The notes under the pieces were generated by a model that searched no databases, was not told where the DNA came from, and saw only the letters and a program-made list of their open reading frames with translations. A program made the position numbers and the translations under genes. Positions 24,299 to 33,371 of a DNA stretch of 64,000 bases are shown here, piece after piece. The stretch is from GCA-002708315 sp963676635 (GTDB taxonomy: Bacteria; Bacteroidota; Bacteroidia; Bacteroidales; F082). Location of the stretch: NCBI GenBank assembly GCA_963676635.1, contig OY781105.1:2728001-2792000 (forward strand), written 5' to 3'. Position 1 is the first letter of the stretch; each line of letters begins with the position of its first letter.

Positions 24299-25306
24299 AT
24301 GAATAATAAAGAAATAGTAGTAAGTGGAATAAGACCTACTGGTAATCTGCATCTGGGTAATTACTTTGGTGCTGTAAAGAATTTTGTGAAAATGCAGGAA
24401 ACTAACCAGTGTTTTTTCTTTATCGCCGATTACCATTCTCTTACTACACACCCAACTCCTGATGATTTGCAAAATAATGTTGTTCAGGTTTTAATTGAGT
24501 ATCTTGCTGCAGGTCTGGATCCTGAAAAGGCTACTTTATATCTGCAAAGTGACCTTCCGGAAACGGCTGAACTTTATCTTTTCCTTAATATGAATGCATA
24601 CCTGGGAGAGCTTGAGCGTGTTACTACTTTTAAGGAGAAGGCCCGTAAACAGCCTAATAATGTTAATGCCGGATTGCTTACTTATCCAACATTGATGGCT
24701 GCTGATATTATTATTCATAAGGCAGCGAAAGTGCCTGTTGGCAAAGATCAGGAACAAAATCTGGAAATGACACGTGCTTTTGCACGTCGCTTCAATAATA
24801 TGTACAGCAACGATTATTTCCCAATTCCTACTGCTTATAATTTTGGCTCACAGCTGGTTAAAATCCCCGGACTTGATGGTTCAGGTAAGATGGGTAAATC
24901 AGAAGGTGAAGGTAATGCCATCTTCCTTAATGATGATCCTAAGAAGTTGCGTAAGAAAGTAATGCGTGCTGTTACTGATAGCGGTCCAACCGAAATGAAT
25001 CAGGAAAAACCTGAAGCTATTCGCAACCTGTTCTCATTAATGGAGGTAGTTTCACAACCTGATGCCATTAAGTTTTTCGACGATGCATATAATAATTGCA
25101 CTATTCGCTACGGAGACCTTAAAAAGCAGCTTGCTGAAGATATGATCGCTTTTACTGAGCCTTTCAGGGAAAGAATTGCTGAGCTTTCTGCTGATAAAGA
25201 TTATATCAAAAAGGTGATAAATATGGGTGCTGAGAAGGCTCACGAAAGTGCGAAAAAGACAGTTAACGAGGTTAGGGATATTATAGGGTTCAGAAGGTAT
25301 TATTAA
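24299..25306 (+). CDS. trpS: Tryptophanyl-tRNA synthetase
   Basis: This class Ic aminoacyl-tRNA synthetase charges tRNA-Trp. The 335 residues begin with VVSGIRPTGNLHLGNYFGAV, containing the HIGH-type motif (LHLGN). The KMSKS motif appears as GKMGKSEG. The C-terminal anticodon-binding helices are present (FREARIAELSADKDYIKKVINMGAEKAHESAKKTVNEVRDIIGFRRYY-like end). The length is typical for the short bacterial form. The fold and motifs are intact. hflX follows by 50 bp on the same strand, and the two may be co-transcribed. Confidence 0.97.
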   Translation: MNNKEIVVSGIRPTGNLHLGNYFGAVKNFVKMQETNQCFFFIADYHSLTTHPTPDDLQNNVVQVLIEYLAAGLDPEKATLYLQSDLPETAELYLFLNMNAYLGELERVTTFKEKARKQPNNVNAGLLTYPTLMAADIIIHKAAKVPVGKDQEQNLEMTRAFARRFNNMYSNDYFPIPTAYNFGSQLVKIPGLDGSGKMGKSEGEGNAIFLNDDPKKLRKKVMRAVTDSGPTEMNQEKPEAIRNLFSLMEVVSQPDAIKFFDDAYNNCTIRYGDLKKQLAEDMIAFTEPFRERIAELSADKDYIKKVINMGAEKAHESAKKTVNEVRDIIGFRRYY

Positions 25307-25356
25307 TTTAACTTAAACCTCGTTGCATAATATTTAGTGAAACAAAATTTTACAAT

Positions 25357-26556
25357 TTGTTAGAAAAGAAAACATCATCAATTAAAAAGGATCCTGAAAA
25401 AACAGTTTTGGTAGGATTAATTACAAATGCCCAGCAGAAAGATAAGGTTAATGAGTATCTTGATGAACTGGCTTTTCTGGTTGAAACCGCAGGAGGTGAT
25501 CCTGTTAAGCGATTTGTGCAGTCGCTTGATTATCCAAATACAAGAACATATGTTGGTTCCGGTAAATTGGATGAGATACGCCAGTATGTTAAGGCTGCAG
25601 AGGTGGATATGGTTGTTTTTGATGATGAGCTGGGTGGCTCACAGATCAGAAATCTGGAGAAGGTCCTTGAATGTAAAATTCTTGATCGTACAAATCTTAT
25701 TCTTGATATTTTTGCTAGTCGTGCTCAAACAGCACATGCAAAGGTGCAGGTTGAGCTTGCCCAGTATCAATATCTTCTTCCACGTCTTACTGGTATGTGG
25801 ACTCACCTTGAACGTCAGCGTGGTGGTATTGGATTACGTGGTCCTGGTGAAACAGAAATTGAAACCGACCGTAGGATTGTGCGTGATAAGATAACTCTTC
25901 TTAAGAAAAAGCTTACCCAGATTGATAAGCAAATGGCTACACAGCGTAAAAACCGTGGTCAGCTTATTAGAGTGGCTTTGGTTGGATATACTAATGTTGG
26001 TAAATCCACGATTATGAACCTGTTGGGCAAATCGGAGGTATTTGCTGAAAATAAATTATTTGCAACGCTTGATACTACTGTCAGGAAGGTTGTGGTTGAT
26101 AATTTGCCTTTCCTTTTGTCAGATACCGTTGGGTTTATCAGAAAGCTTCCCCATGGTCTTGTTGAATCATTTAAATCAACATTGGATGAGGTCCGTGAAT
26201 CGGATATTCTTGTTCATGTGGTTGATATAAGTCACAGCGAGTTTGAAGATCAGATACAGACTGTAAACCAAACCTTATCGGAGATAGGGGCTGGTGATAA
26301 AAAGGTGATTATGGTTTTTAATAAGGTTGATGCCTATAAGTGGATTGAGAAAGATGAAGATGATCTGGAACCTGAAACTTATGAAAATATCTCACTCGAT
26401 GAACTGAAAAATACATGGATGGCTAAAGATAATCATCCTTGTATTTTTATTTCTGCAAAAACAAAAGAGAACTATCAGGAATTTCGGAAACTGCTTTACG
26501 ATAATATTCGTGAGGTGCATGCTGTAAGATATCCTTATAATAATTTCTTGTACTAA
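25357..26556 (+). CDS. hflX: HflX ribosome-associated GTPase (TTG start)
   Basis: HflX rescues or splits stalled ribosomes and acts in the stress response. The 399 residues have the glycine-rich N-terminal HflX domain (VGSGKLDEIRQYVK, DDELGGSQIRNLEK, DRTNLILDIFASRAQTAHAKVQVELAQ). The GTPase domain follows with P-loop VALVGYTNVGKSTIMNL, DTVGFIRKLPHGLVESFKSTL and NKVD. No ATG lies between the upstream stop and the beginning of the conserved domain, so the start is the TTG at 25357. An acidic C-terminal insert, EKDEDDLEPETYE, is present. trpS lies 50 bp upstream. Confidence 0.95.
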   Translation: MLEKKTSSIKKDPEKTVLVGLITNAQQKDKVNEYLDELAFLVETAGGDPVKRFVQSLDYPNTRTYVGSGKLDEIRQYVKAAEVDMVVFDDELGGSQIRNLEKVLECKILDRTNLILDIFASRAQTAHAKVQVELAQYQYLLPRLTGMWTHLERQRGGIGLRGPGETEIETDRRIVRDKITLLKKKLTQIDKQMATQRKNRGQLIRVALVGYTNVGKSTIMNLLGKSEVFAENKLFATLDTTVRKVVVDNLPFLLSDTVGFIRKLPHGLVESFKSTLDEVRESDILVHVVDISHSEFEDQIQTVNQTLSEIGAGDKKVIMVFNKVDAYKWIEKDEDDLEPETYENISLDELKNTWMAKDNHPCIFISAKTKENYQEFRKLLYDNIREVHAVRYPYNNFLY

Positions 26557-26669
26557 GCTTATAAGTTCCCATTTATTTCCTTTTAATTATATGTAAAACA
26601 AAGAAAATATACTTTGGTTGGTTACCTCTGTATCCATCCCACAAGTACTTTCACCATTTTTCTTTTGTG

Positions 26670-26840
26670 TAATTAGTAAAGCACACAAGTGATTTTATGT
26701 TTCTGATGCGCATCAAAAACAATCCTGATGCGCATCAAAACAAATCCTGATGCGCATCAGAAATGATCTTGATGCGCATCAGAAAGTTAATTACTAAGCA
26801 CAGAAAGACTATTTAATGTTGAATGAATACATTATTTAAC
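26670..26840 (+). repeat. Repeat element A: four palindromic cores at exact 22-bp period plus a conserved tail
   Basis: The palindrome TGATGCGCATCA occurs at 26704, 26726, 26748 and 26770, four perfect copies exactly 22 bp apart. The 10-bp spacers are AAAACAATCC, AAACAAATCC and GAAATGATCT. Imperfect direct repeats flank the array: TAATTAGTAAAGCACACAAG (26670-26689) and TAATTACTAAGCACAGAAAG (26788-26807). A tail ends in ATTATTTAAC (26831-26840), 49 bases after the last core. The array lies between the convergent hflX and TPR genes, so it is not a promoter for either. The rest of the intergenic DNA (26557-26669) shows nothing recognisable. See element B at 54705. Confidence 0.85.
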
Positions 26841-26853
26841 AGTTTAAGTCTGG

Positions 26854-26886
26854 CAAAAAAAAAGGCAGCACTTTTCGGCTGCCTTT
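26854..26886 (-). terminator. Terminator of the TPR gene
   Basis: AAAGGCAGC (26861-26869) pairs with GCTGCCTTT (26878-26886). On the minus strand the hairpin is followed by a run of T (26854-26863). Confidence 0.85.
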
Positions 26887-26923
26887 AATTCGTTATAAAA
26901 ACGTAAAATATTTTGTTTCAGAT

Positions 26924-27889
26924 CTAATTACATTTGAGGACCTGTGTCATTTGATACTTAGCCGCTTCAACATTAGGACCAGTTGTAACCAGTTTGTAAG
27001 CAGCACAAGCTTCAGCAGTATTACCATTACCTTCGTACGCCTGACCAAGAGCGAAATTAGCATCACCCATGTTATCACAGGTTAACTCGATAGCTTTTTT
27101 ACCAGCATCAATTGCATTAGTCCATTCTTTTTTCTTGTTATAAGCAAGAGTTAGGTAATAATAAGTATTGCCATCACCAGGCATGTAGTTGAACGACTGA
27201 GTAATATATTCAATTCCCTTATCAGGATGTTCTTTTTGTATTTCTGTAGCACCTTCAAAAACGAGGGTCTTGGCAGCAGTAACCTTTGCTTTTTTTGCAG
27301 TTTTAGCTTTTTTGCTGCTTGTGCCTGCAGCTTCAATAGCTTTGTCCATGTTTACCAGCATATTTTTGATATCGCCATTTGTTTTGTAAACAAGACCCAT
27401 TCCATAATAAGCTTGTTCGTTTTTAGGATATATTTCGCTAGCCATTTTATATTCAGCAAAAGCGTCATTGGTATTATTATCTTTTAACATAGAATTACCG
27501 TTTGCGACACGGATTTTTGAGATATAAATCTTTAGCTTTTTTGATGTATCGGTATCGCCAATTGACTGAGCGAGTTCATAAGATTTTTCAAGAGATGCGA
27601 TGGAAGCGTCATAATCTTTGCTTTTGTAAAGCTTTAATCCATTTTTCATATAAGCATTTACCAGCTGTTTTTCGATGCTGGATTTAATATCCGCAGCATC
27701 AGGGCCTACTTCTTTAGCAATTTTTAAGGCTTCTTCATATGAAGCAGCAGCGGCAGCATAATCTTTAGCTTTGTAGTTTTCGTTTCCTTCGTTGTATTTT
27801 GCACCGGCCTCATTTACTGATTGTGCAAATAAACCACCTGATAAAAAAATAATAGTAAGTAATAATAATGATCTCTTTGAAAAACTCAT
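26924..27889 (-). CDS. Secreted tetratricopeptide-repeat protein
   Basis: A signal peptide (RSLLLLTIIFLSGGLFAQ) leads a 321-residue protein made of about seven TPR-like helical hairpins, with A-G/A-F patterns such as YNEGNENYKAKDYAAAAASYEEALKI and YFALGQAYEGNGNTAEACAAYK. It is probably periplasmic and mediates protein-protein contacts; no catalytic motif is visible. A Lys/Ala-rich segment (KKAKTAKKAKVTAAKT) lies in the middle. ATG 27889 is used; the frame extends three codons upstream to a TTG. It has its own terminator and probably is a monocistronic unit. Confidence 0.85.
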   Translation of the reverse strand: MSFSKRSLLLLTIIFLSGGLFAQSVNEAGAKYNEGNENYKAKDYAAAAASYEEALKIAKEVGPDAADIKSSIEKQLVNAYMKNGLKLYKSKDYDASIASLEKSYELAQSIGDTDTSKKLKIYISKIRVANGNSMLKDNNTNDAFAEYKMASEIYPKNEQAYYGMGLVYKTNGDIKNMLVNMDKAIEAAGTSSKKAKTAKKAKVTAAKTLVFEGATEIQKEHPDKGIEYITQSFNYMPGDGNTYYYLTLAYNKKKEWTNAIDAGKKAIELTCDNMGDANFALGQAYEGNGNTAEACAAYKLVTTGPNVEAAKYQMTQVLKCN

Positions 27890-28059
27890 AATAAACAATT
27901 TTGTAATTTTAATTGGGGCGCAAGATACAAAAATATTGGTATGTGCCGTAGAACAGTATGTTATGATTTGTTAAAGACCTTAGGATGCTTGTTAATGCGT
28001 TGTTTTCAAGGCTTTTTTCATAAAAAACATATTGACTGAACTAAGTAATCAATTATTTT

Positions 28060-28067
28060 TAGATTTG
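28060..28067 (+). promoter_or_regulatory. -7 promoter element of trkA-trkH
   Basis: TAGATTTG is an exact TAnnTTTG match, about 50 bp before the ATG of trkA. Confidence 0.55.
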
Positions 28068-28117
28068 CACCCAATTATTAGAATGCTTACTTTTATCAGT
28101 TAAAATTTTTGTAAGTC

Positions 28118-29476
28118 ATGAATATTATCATTGCGGGCGATGGTGAAGTTGGTTTTTATCTGGCTGAAGCTTTGGTTAATTCAAAGCACAATATAACCAT
28201 TGTTGATCCTCATGAAGAGCTGCTTAAGATGGTTGAGGCCCATACTGACCTGATGACTATTGTAGGAGAATCTAATTCTGTTGCTGTGTTAAAACAGGCT
28301 AATGTTGCTAAGGCCGACCTTGTAATATCTGTATTACACAGTGAACAAATTAACATATTGACAGCTATTCTGGCAAAAAAGCTGGGTGCAAAATACACTA
28401 TTGCACGAGTTGATACTCTGCAAAACCTTGCTGAAGAAAACAGAAAAATATACAATGAACTTGGGATAGATGTCCTTATTTCTCCTGAAGATATTGCAGG
28501 CCATGAAGTTATTAATTTATTACAACAACCTGCTGCCATTGAAATATTTGAGCTTTCGGAAGGTAAGCTGGAGGTTTTTCTTATTAGAATTACCAAAGAA
28601 GCTAAGGTCCTGAATAAATCACTTACAGAGATAGCTAAGGAAAATGGTGACCTTAAATTCAGAGCCGTAGCTATTCACAGGGGAGATGAAACCTTTATCC
28701 CTGATGGTGATACTGTTTTTAAACCTAATGACTTTGTTTATGTAATAACTAAACCTGATGGTTTGGAAATGCTTTTGGAGATGGCAGGTAAACAGGATGT
28801 TGAAATAAACAATGTTATGCTTGTTGGTGGTGGCAGAGTTGGTAAGGTTATTGCAAAATCACTGGAAACAGAGTTAAACATTAAGCTTATTGAACAGGAT
28901 AGAGACAGATCAGTTAAGCTAACAAACCTGCTTGATGAAACATTGATAATTAATGGCGATGCCCGTGATATTAAGTTACTGGAAGATGAGGGGATTGAAG
29001 GTGTGGACGCATTTATTGCTGTTACTAACAGTTCGGAAACAAACATTATCACCTGTTTGCATGCCAAAAAATTTGGTGTAAAGAAGACTATTGCTCTGGT
29101 TGAGAACCTCGATTATATACAGATATCACAAAACATAGGTATCGATACAATAATAAATAAAAAGCTAAGTGCTGCCAGCTATATGGTAAGACATGCTATG
29201 GGTGATGAGATTACTTCCCTGAAATGCTTGAGCGGGATAAACTCTGATGTAGCTGAGTTTATTGCCAAGAAGGGTTCTGCAGTGACTAAAAATCCAATAT
29301 ACAAGCTTAAAATGCCTGATGGCTGTTTGATTGGTGGTATTATCAGAGATGAGGAATCATTTATTGCCGTAGGTAGTTTCCAGATACAGGAAAACGATAA
29401 AGTTGTGGTGTTTGCACTGCCTGGAACGCTAAGCAAAATTGAAAAGATGTTCCATAAGCCCGGATTGTTAAAGTAA
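28118..29476 (+). CDS. trkA: TrkA potassium-uptake regulatory subunit
   Basis: This cytosolic ring protein gates TrkH in response to nucleotides. The 452 residues contain two RCK_N/RCK_C units. The first begins MNIIIAGDGEVGFYLAEAL (GxGxxG) and the second begins NVMLVGGGRVGKVIAKSLE (about residue 230), each followed by a TrkA-C domain (EVFLIRITKEAKVLNKSL..., AEFIAKKGSAVTKNPI...). Typical RCK features such as IGES and GDARD are present. It is 10 bp upstream of trkH, in an operon. The two-domain architecture with NAD/ATP-type loops is full length. Confidence 0.95.
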   Translation: MNIIIAGDGEVGFYLAEALVNSKHNITIVDPHEELLKMVEAHTDLMTIVGESNSVAVLKQANVAKADLVISVLHSEQINILTAILAKKLGAKYTIARVDTLQNLAEENRKIYNELGIDVLISPEDIAGHEVINLLQQPAAIEIFELSEGKLEVFLIRITKEAKVLNKSLTEIAKENGDLKFRAVAIHRGDETFIPDGDTVFKPNDFVYVITKPDGLEMLLEMAGKQDVEINNVMLVGGGRVGKVIAKSLETELNIKLIEQDRDRSVKLTNLLDETLIINGDARDIKLLEDEGIEGVDAFIAVTNSSETNIITCLHAKKFGVKKTIALVENLDYIQISQNIGIDTIINKKLSAASYMVRHAMGDEITSLKCLSGINSDVAEFIAKKGSAVTKNPIYKLKMPDGCLIGGIIRDEESFIAVGSFQIQENDKVVVFALPGTLSKIEKMFHKPGLLK

Positions 29477-29486
29477 ATTTCAGAAG

Positions 29487-30947
29487 ATGTCCGGGAAACG
29501 GTTAATAAATATTCAGATTGTAATGAAAGTGCTCAGCTTCTTGCTGGTTGTGGAAGGACTTTTCATGATTAGTGGTATAGGCTTTGCTTTGTATTACGAC
29601 GAATCCATTATGCCGTTATTGATTTCGGCTTTGATTACAATGTTTGTTGGTATACCAGTGTTCTTCCTGACAAAGAAAAACGACAAGAAGAATGTTGGCA
29701 AGCGCGAAGGATACCTGATAGTAGCCTTAACATGGGTAATAATATCTCTGTTTGGTACCCTGCCTTTTATAATTAGTGGTACTATAACCAGTTTTACTGA
29801 TGCCTTTTTTGAGACTATGTCGGGGTTTACAACAACCGGAGCTACTGTTCTTGTTGATATTGAATCATTACCCAGAAATATTCTATACTGGCGTGCTATG
29901 ACGCACTGGATTGGTGGTATGGGAATAATTGTGCTTACGGTTGCTATTTTGCCATTCCTTGGAATTGGCGGATTACAGCTTATGATTGCTGAAATGCCTG
30001 GAATTACACCCGATAAGCTGCATCCTCGAATAACAGAAACAGCTAAAAGATTCTGGGGTATTTATGTAATATTTACAGCTGCCGAAGTAGGACTGCTGTG
30101 GCTTGGTGAAATGGATTTCTTTGAAGCTGTGTGTCATGCCTTTGCTACTATGGCTACGGGGGGATTCTCTACAGAAAATGAAAGTATTGCAGCGTTCTCT
30201 TCATATTCGCAATATATTATAACGTTGTTCATGTTTTTTGCAGGAACAAACTTCACTCTGCATTATTTTGCCCTTCACAGGTCATTCGGTAAAGTAATAT
30301 CAAATGAGGAGTTTAAGGCATATTTCTGGATTGTTGTAATTATCACCCTATTTATAACCATCGGATTAATGATTACAGAAGATATGAATCTTGAAAGCTC
30401 TTTCAGAGGTTCTGTTTTTACTGTTGTATCTATACTTACCACAACGGGCTTTGTTACTAGTGATTATAGTTTGTGGCCTTCATTTTTATGGATGCTTATA
30501 TTTGCTCTTATGTTTATAGGTGGTAGTGCCGGGTCAACAGGCGGTGGTGTGAAGATAATAAGAATTCTTCTTCTTATTAAAAATTCATTACTGGAGATGA
30601 AACGCTCCATTCATCCACAGGCTATTATCCCAGTAAAGTATAACGGAAAAACTGTATCACGTCAACTGATATTTAATGTAATGGCATTTTTCCTTATTTA
30701 TATTATTATTTTCTCTTCAGGCGTGCTTGTATTATCATTGTTTGGATATAATTTTGAAACATCCATTGGTGCTACTATTGCTACTCTTGGTAACATTGGC
30801 CCTGGTATTGGAGGTGTAGGTCCTGTTGATAACTATGAATTCTTTACACCTATTATAAAATGGGTGCTTTCATTTTTAATGCTGTTGGGACGCCTGGAGC
30901 TTTTCACAATACTTATAATATTGTCTCCGGCATTCTGGAAAAGATAG
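29487..30947 (+). CDS. trkH: TrkH potassium-uptake channel subunit
   Basis: This K+ translocating pore works with TrkA. The 486 residues have four M1-P-M2 repeats. The filters appear as FETMSGFTTTGATVL, FATMATGGFSTEN, VSILTTTGFVTSDYS and IATLGNIGPGIGGVG. Gly residues in each filter are visible, and an extra N-terminal pair of helices is present. ATG 29487 is 10 bp after trkA. No other ion-transport gene is adjacent. The pair is likely the main constitutive K+ uptake system here. Full length and intact. Confidence 0.95.
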   Translation: MSGKRLINIQIVMKVLSFLLVVEGLFMISGIGFALYYDESIMPLLISALITMFVGIPVFFLTKKNDKKNVGKREGYLIVALTWVIISLFGTLPFIISGTITSFTDAFFETMSGFTTTGATVLVDIESLPRNILYWRAMTHWIGGMGIIVLTVAILPFLGIGGLQLMIAEMPGITPDKLHPRITETAKRFWGIYVIFTAAEVGLLWLGEMDFFEAVCHAFATMATGGFSTENESIAAFSSYSQYIITLFMFFAGTNFTLHYFALHRSFGKVISNEEFKAYFWIVVIITLFITIGLMITEDMNLESSFRGSVFTVVSILTTTGFVTSDYSLWPSFLWMLIFALMFIGGSAGSTGGGVKIIRILLLIKNSLLEMKRSIHPQAIIPVKYNGKTVSRQLIFNVMAFFLIYIIIFSSGVLVLSLFGYNFETSIGATIATLGNIGPGIGGVGPVDNYEFFTPIIKWVLSFLMLLGRLELFTILIILSPAFWKR

Positions 30948-30974
30948 CAGGTTAATTTTTTAGTGAGAATATCT

Positions 30975-31553
30975 TTATTCGTGAGTTTCTTTAACTCTCA
31001 TATCTCCCAGTAAAACATCCCAGAATCCGATAAGACGACCACCAATTTGTGTTTCCTTGCGTTTTACAAAAACAGTGATGTCCTTTTTTGTGGTGTCCTG
31101 ATAAACAAGTCTGCCTTCAGCATCAAATGCTTTGAACTTCTGGAAAATGGTAATAACTCCTACATAAGTGCCATCAGGTTGTTTCTTAAGGTCACTCATG
31201 TATTCAATATTATACCATTGTATTTCAACTTTGTTATAATTAAGACTGTTGAGTCTTTCAAAATACTTTCTTACAGGATAATAATTGATGTCATCAGGTC
31301 TGTTTAATGATGAAACACCTATTTCACTACCCTGCATAAACAGTTCTTCAGCTCTGTTCATAACCCTGATAGCTTCCATGGCATCAGTTTCTTTATCACC
31401 AATAATACTGATGTATTTGCTGAGGTCGCGAACTTTTTCAAGTGCAAGACTGTCAATAGCTTGCTTGCGTTCAGGACTTAAATCATTTTGGGCCATTGCA
31501 CCAAAAGAGAACGTTAGTGCAATTGCTGCTATTATTATGTTTTTGATATTCAT
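30975..31553 (-). CDS. Exported protein of unknown function, co-transcribed with 31557-32216
   Basis: I do not recognise this 192-residue protein. It has a clear signal peptide (IKNIIIAAIALTFSFGAMAQ). The first half is helical (PERKQAIDSLALEKVRDLSKYISIIGDKETDAMEAIRVMNRAEELF). The second half is strand-rich, with IQWYNIEYMSDLKKQPDGTYVGVITIFQKFKAFDAEGRLVYQDTTKKDITVFVKRKE, and ends in GFWDVLLGDMRVKETHE. The stop of the preceding gene is only three bases upstream, so translation is probably coupled to the lipoprotein gene. The two may act together in the periplasm. No enzyme motif is visible. Confidence 0.7.
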   Translation of the reverse strand: MNIKNIIIAAIALTFSFGAMAQNDLSPERKQAIDSLALEKVRDLSKYISIIGDKETDAMEAIRVMNRAEELFMQGSEIGVSSLNRPDDINYYPVRKYFERLNSLNYNKVEIQWYNIEYMSDLKKQPDGTYVGVITIFQKFKAFDAEGRLVYQDTTKKDITVFVKRKETQIGGRLIGFWDVLLGDMRVKETHE

Positions 31554-31556
31554 CTC

Positions 31557-32216
31557 TTAGTTTTTTATAAGTTCAAGTTCAGTAATTTTTCCAAGACTGT
31601 CTTTCTTAATGGTCTCCACCTTATAATTGTATGATTGCTTATCTTTAAGATAGTTAAGGAATCTGCTGATAGTGGTAGGTCTGTCGTAGTCATTAAAACC
31701 GCCAGCCTGACTGATAATTATTAATACAGGAACATCTGATGTGGCAAAAAGTTGTATTGTTTTAGATATCATATTATTTGCAGCATCAACAGAAGGGGCA
31801 TTAGCAATTTCTTCAAGCTGTGTGTTTAAAGGTTTGAATGCAGCCTCTTTTTCCTTTTGTCGCTGTTCTTCTTCACGACGTAATCTTTCTTCTTCAGCTT
31901 TTCTTGCCTCTTCAGCCTTTGCTTGCGAAACAACAGCCTCAGCCTTACTAATCATATCTTTAATTTGTGGGTCATCAATATTATAGGATTTTATTTCATT
32001 AATCCTACTATCTTGTTCCTCCAACGACATATCTGTTGATCCGTCAATGATAGCTGTAAGGTCCTTTCGGGCCCGATCTACTTTCTGGGCATATTCAGCA
32101 GCAGCCTGTTCTCTGGCCAGTTTCTTCTTACTCTTACATGATGTTACCCCGCCTGAAATCAAAACAGCAACAATAATTAGTGCTGCAAATTTTGATATGT
32201 TAATCATACGCTTCAT
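31557..32216 (-). CDS. Lipoprotein with central charged coiled coil
   Basis: A lipoprotein signal with lipobox VTSCKS (lipidated Cys at about residue 27) starts this 219-residue protein. It continues with a highly charged helix (KSKKKLAREQAAAEYAQKVDRARKDL) and a second, Glu/Arg-rich coiled coil (AKAEEARKAEEERLRREEEQRQKEKEA). A small folded C-terminal domain (about 130-219) includes VPVLIIISQAGGFNDYDRPTTISRFLNYLKDK, a conserved pattern I cannot place. It precedes the exported protein at 30975-31553 by three bases. The likely location is anchored to the inner or outer membrane. Confidence 0.75.
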   Translation of the reverse strand: MKRMINISKFAALIIVAVLISGGVTSCKSKKKLAREQAAAEYAQKVDRARKDLTAIIDGSTDMSLEEQDSRINEIKSYNIDDPQIKDMISKAEAVVSQAKAEEARKAEEERLRREEEQRQKEKEAAFKPLNTQLEEIANAPSVDAANNMISKTIQLFATSDVPVLIIISQAGGFNDYDRPTTISRFLNYLKDKQSYNYKVETIKKDSLGKITELELIKN

Positions 32217-32351
32217 TATTTCCTTTTTAGTTTATTATTCTATTCTTTATTAAGTATCGTTGTTTTAAAAGAATGCAAAAATATTCAAAAAATTGTATCA
32301 CCTTTGTGAAATATTGTTAATGACAGCGTTATGTCTTTAAAATTTCTGTAA

Positions 32352-33371
32352 ATGTCAGTAAAGCATTATACTATACCTGTTTTTGTTCCTGAGCTTGCAT
32401 GCCCCTTTCAGTGCGTGTTTTGTAATCAGAAAAAGATTACAGGTCATATTAATATTCCAGGCACTGATGAGATAAAAAAAACAATTGCTGAATACTTGTC
32501 CACTTTTAAACAAAGTCGTCGTATTGTTGAAGTAGGTTTTTTCGGAGGTAGTTTTACCGGGATACCTATTGATGAACAAAAGAAATATCTGGAAGTGGTC
32601 AGGCCGTTTATGGAAAGGGGAGAAGTAAACGGACTACGACTATCAACGCGTCCGGATTATATAAACAGAGAGATTCTAGATATGCTACAGGATTTCGGTG
32701 TTACTACAATAGAACTTGGTGCACAATCATTTGACGACAATGTGTTGCTGCAATCCCGAAGAGGTCACTCTGTAAAGCAGATAGAAGAAGCAAGTGATCT
32801 CATTAAGTCTTATGGAATTAATCTGGGATTACAGATAATGACAGGCTTACCAGGAGATTCATTGGAGACAACAATATTCTCTGCCAGAAGAGTAATAGAA
32901 CTTGGGGCAGTGGATACGCGCATTTATCCTGTTGTAGTAATAAAAGACACAGCCCTGCATAATTGGTATTTTAATGGGAAATTTATTCCGTTAACAATTG
33001 AAGAAGCTGTTTTTCGCGTTAAGCATATAATTCCTATGTTTGAAGATAACAACATTAATATTATCCGGGTTGGTCTTCACCCTTCCGAAGGTCTTCTTTC
33101 AGGAGATGAACTTATAGCAGGTCCTTTTCATCCTGGCTTCAGAGAGCTGGTTTATACAGAGATATGGCATGATATTCTGAAACAATTATCTCCTGACAAG
33201 GAAAAGTGTATAAAGATATCAGTTCCTGAAAAAGAGATAAATTATGCTATTGGATATAAATCAAAAAACAGAGAATCACTTGAGAATAGTTTTAAAAATG
33301 TGAGTTTTATAACTGATAAAGACCTTAAACAAAGAAATTACAAGTATCAGATTACTCCTTATATTATATAA
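32352..33371 (+). CDS. Elp3-like radical SAM protein without acetyltransferase domain
   Basis: The 339 residues have the radical SAM cluster motif with Cys17, Cys21 and Cys24 in CPFQCVFC (CxxxCxxC), followed by GFFGGSFTG (SAM-binding GGE-like). Later motifs are LRLSTRPDYI, TIELGAQSFDDNVL, RRGHSVKQIEEA and GLQIMTGLPGD. This resembles the COG1243 (ELP3) radical SAM core, but the C-terminal HAT domain of real Elp3 is missing. It is translationally coupled to the DUF6873 protein by a TAATG overlap. The reaction is unknown: tRNA modification is a family-level guess. Confidence 0.85.
   Translation: MSVKHYTIPVFVPELACPFQCVFCNQKKITGHINIPGTDEIKKTIAEYLSTFKQSRRIVEVGFFGGSFTGIPIDEQKKYLEVVRPFMERGEVNGLRLSTRPDYINREILDMLQDFGVTTIELGAQSFDDNVLLQSRRGHSVKQIEEASDLIKSYGINLGLQIMTGLPGDSLETTIFSARRVIELGAVDTRIYPVVVIKDTALHNWYFNGKFIPLTIEEAVFRVKHIIPMFEDNNINIIRVGLHPSEGLLSGDELIAGPFHPGFRELVYTEIWHDILKQLSPDKEKCIKISVPEKEINYAIGYKSKNRESLENSFKNVSFITDKDLKQRNYKYQITPYII

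Noticed and set aside
26704..26781. 22-bp-period repeats as a CRISPR array
   Set aside because: Repeats of 12 bp with only 10-bp spacers that resemble one another; no cas genes. Not CRISPR.
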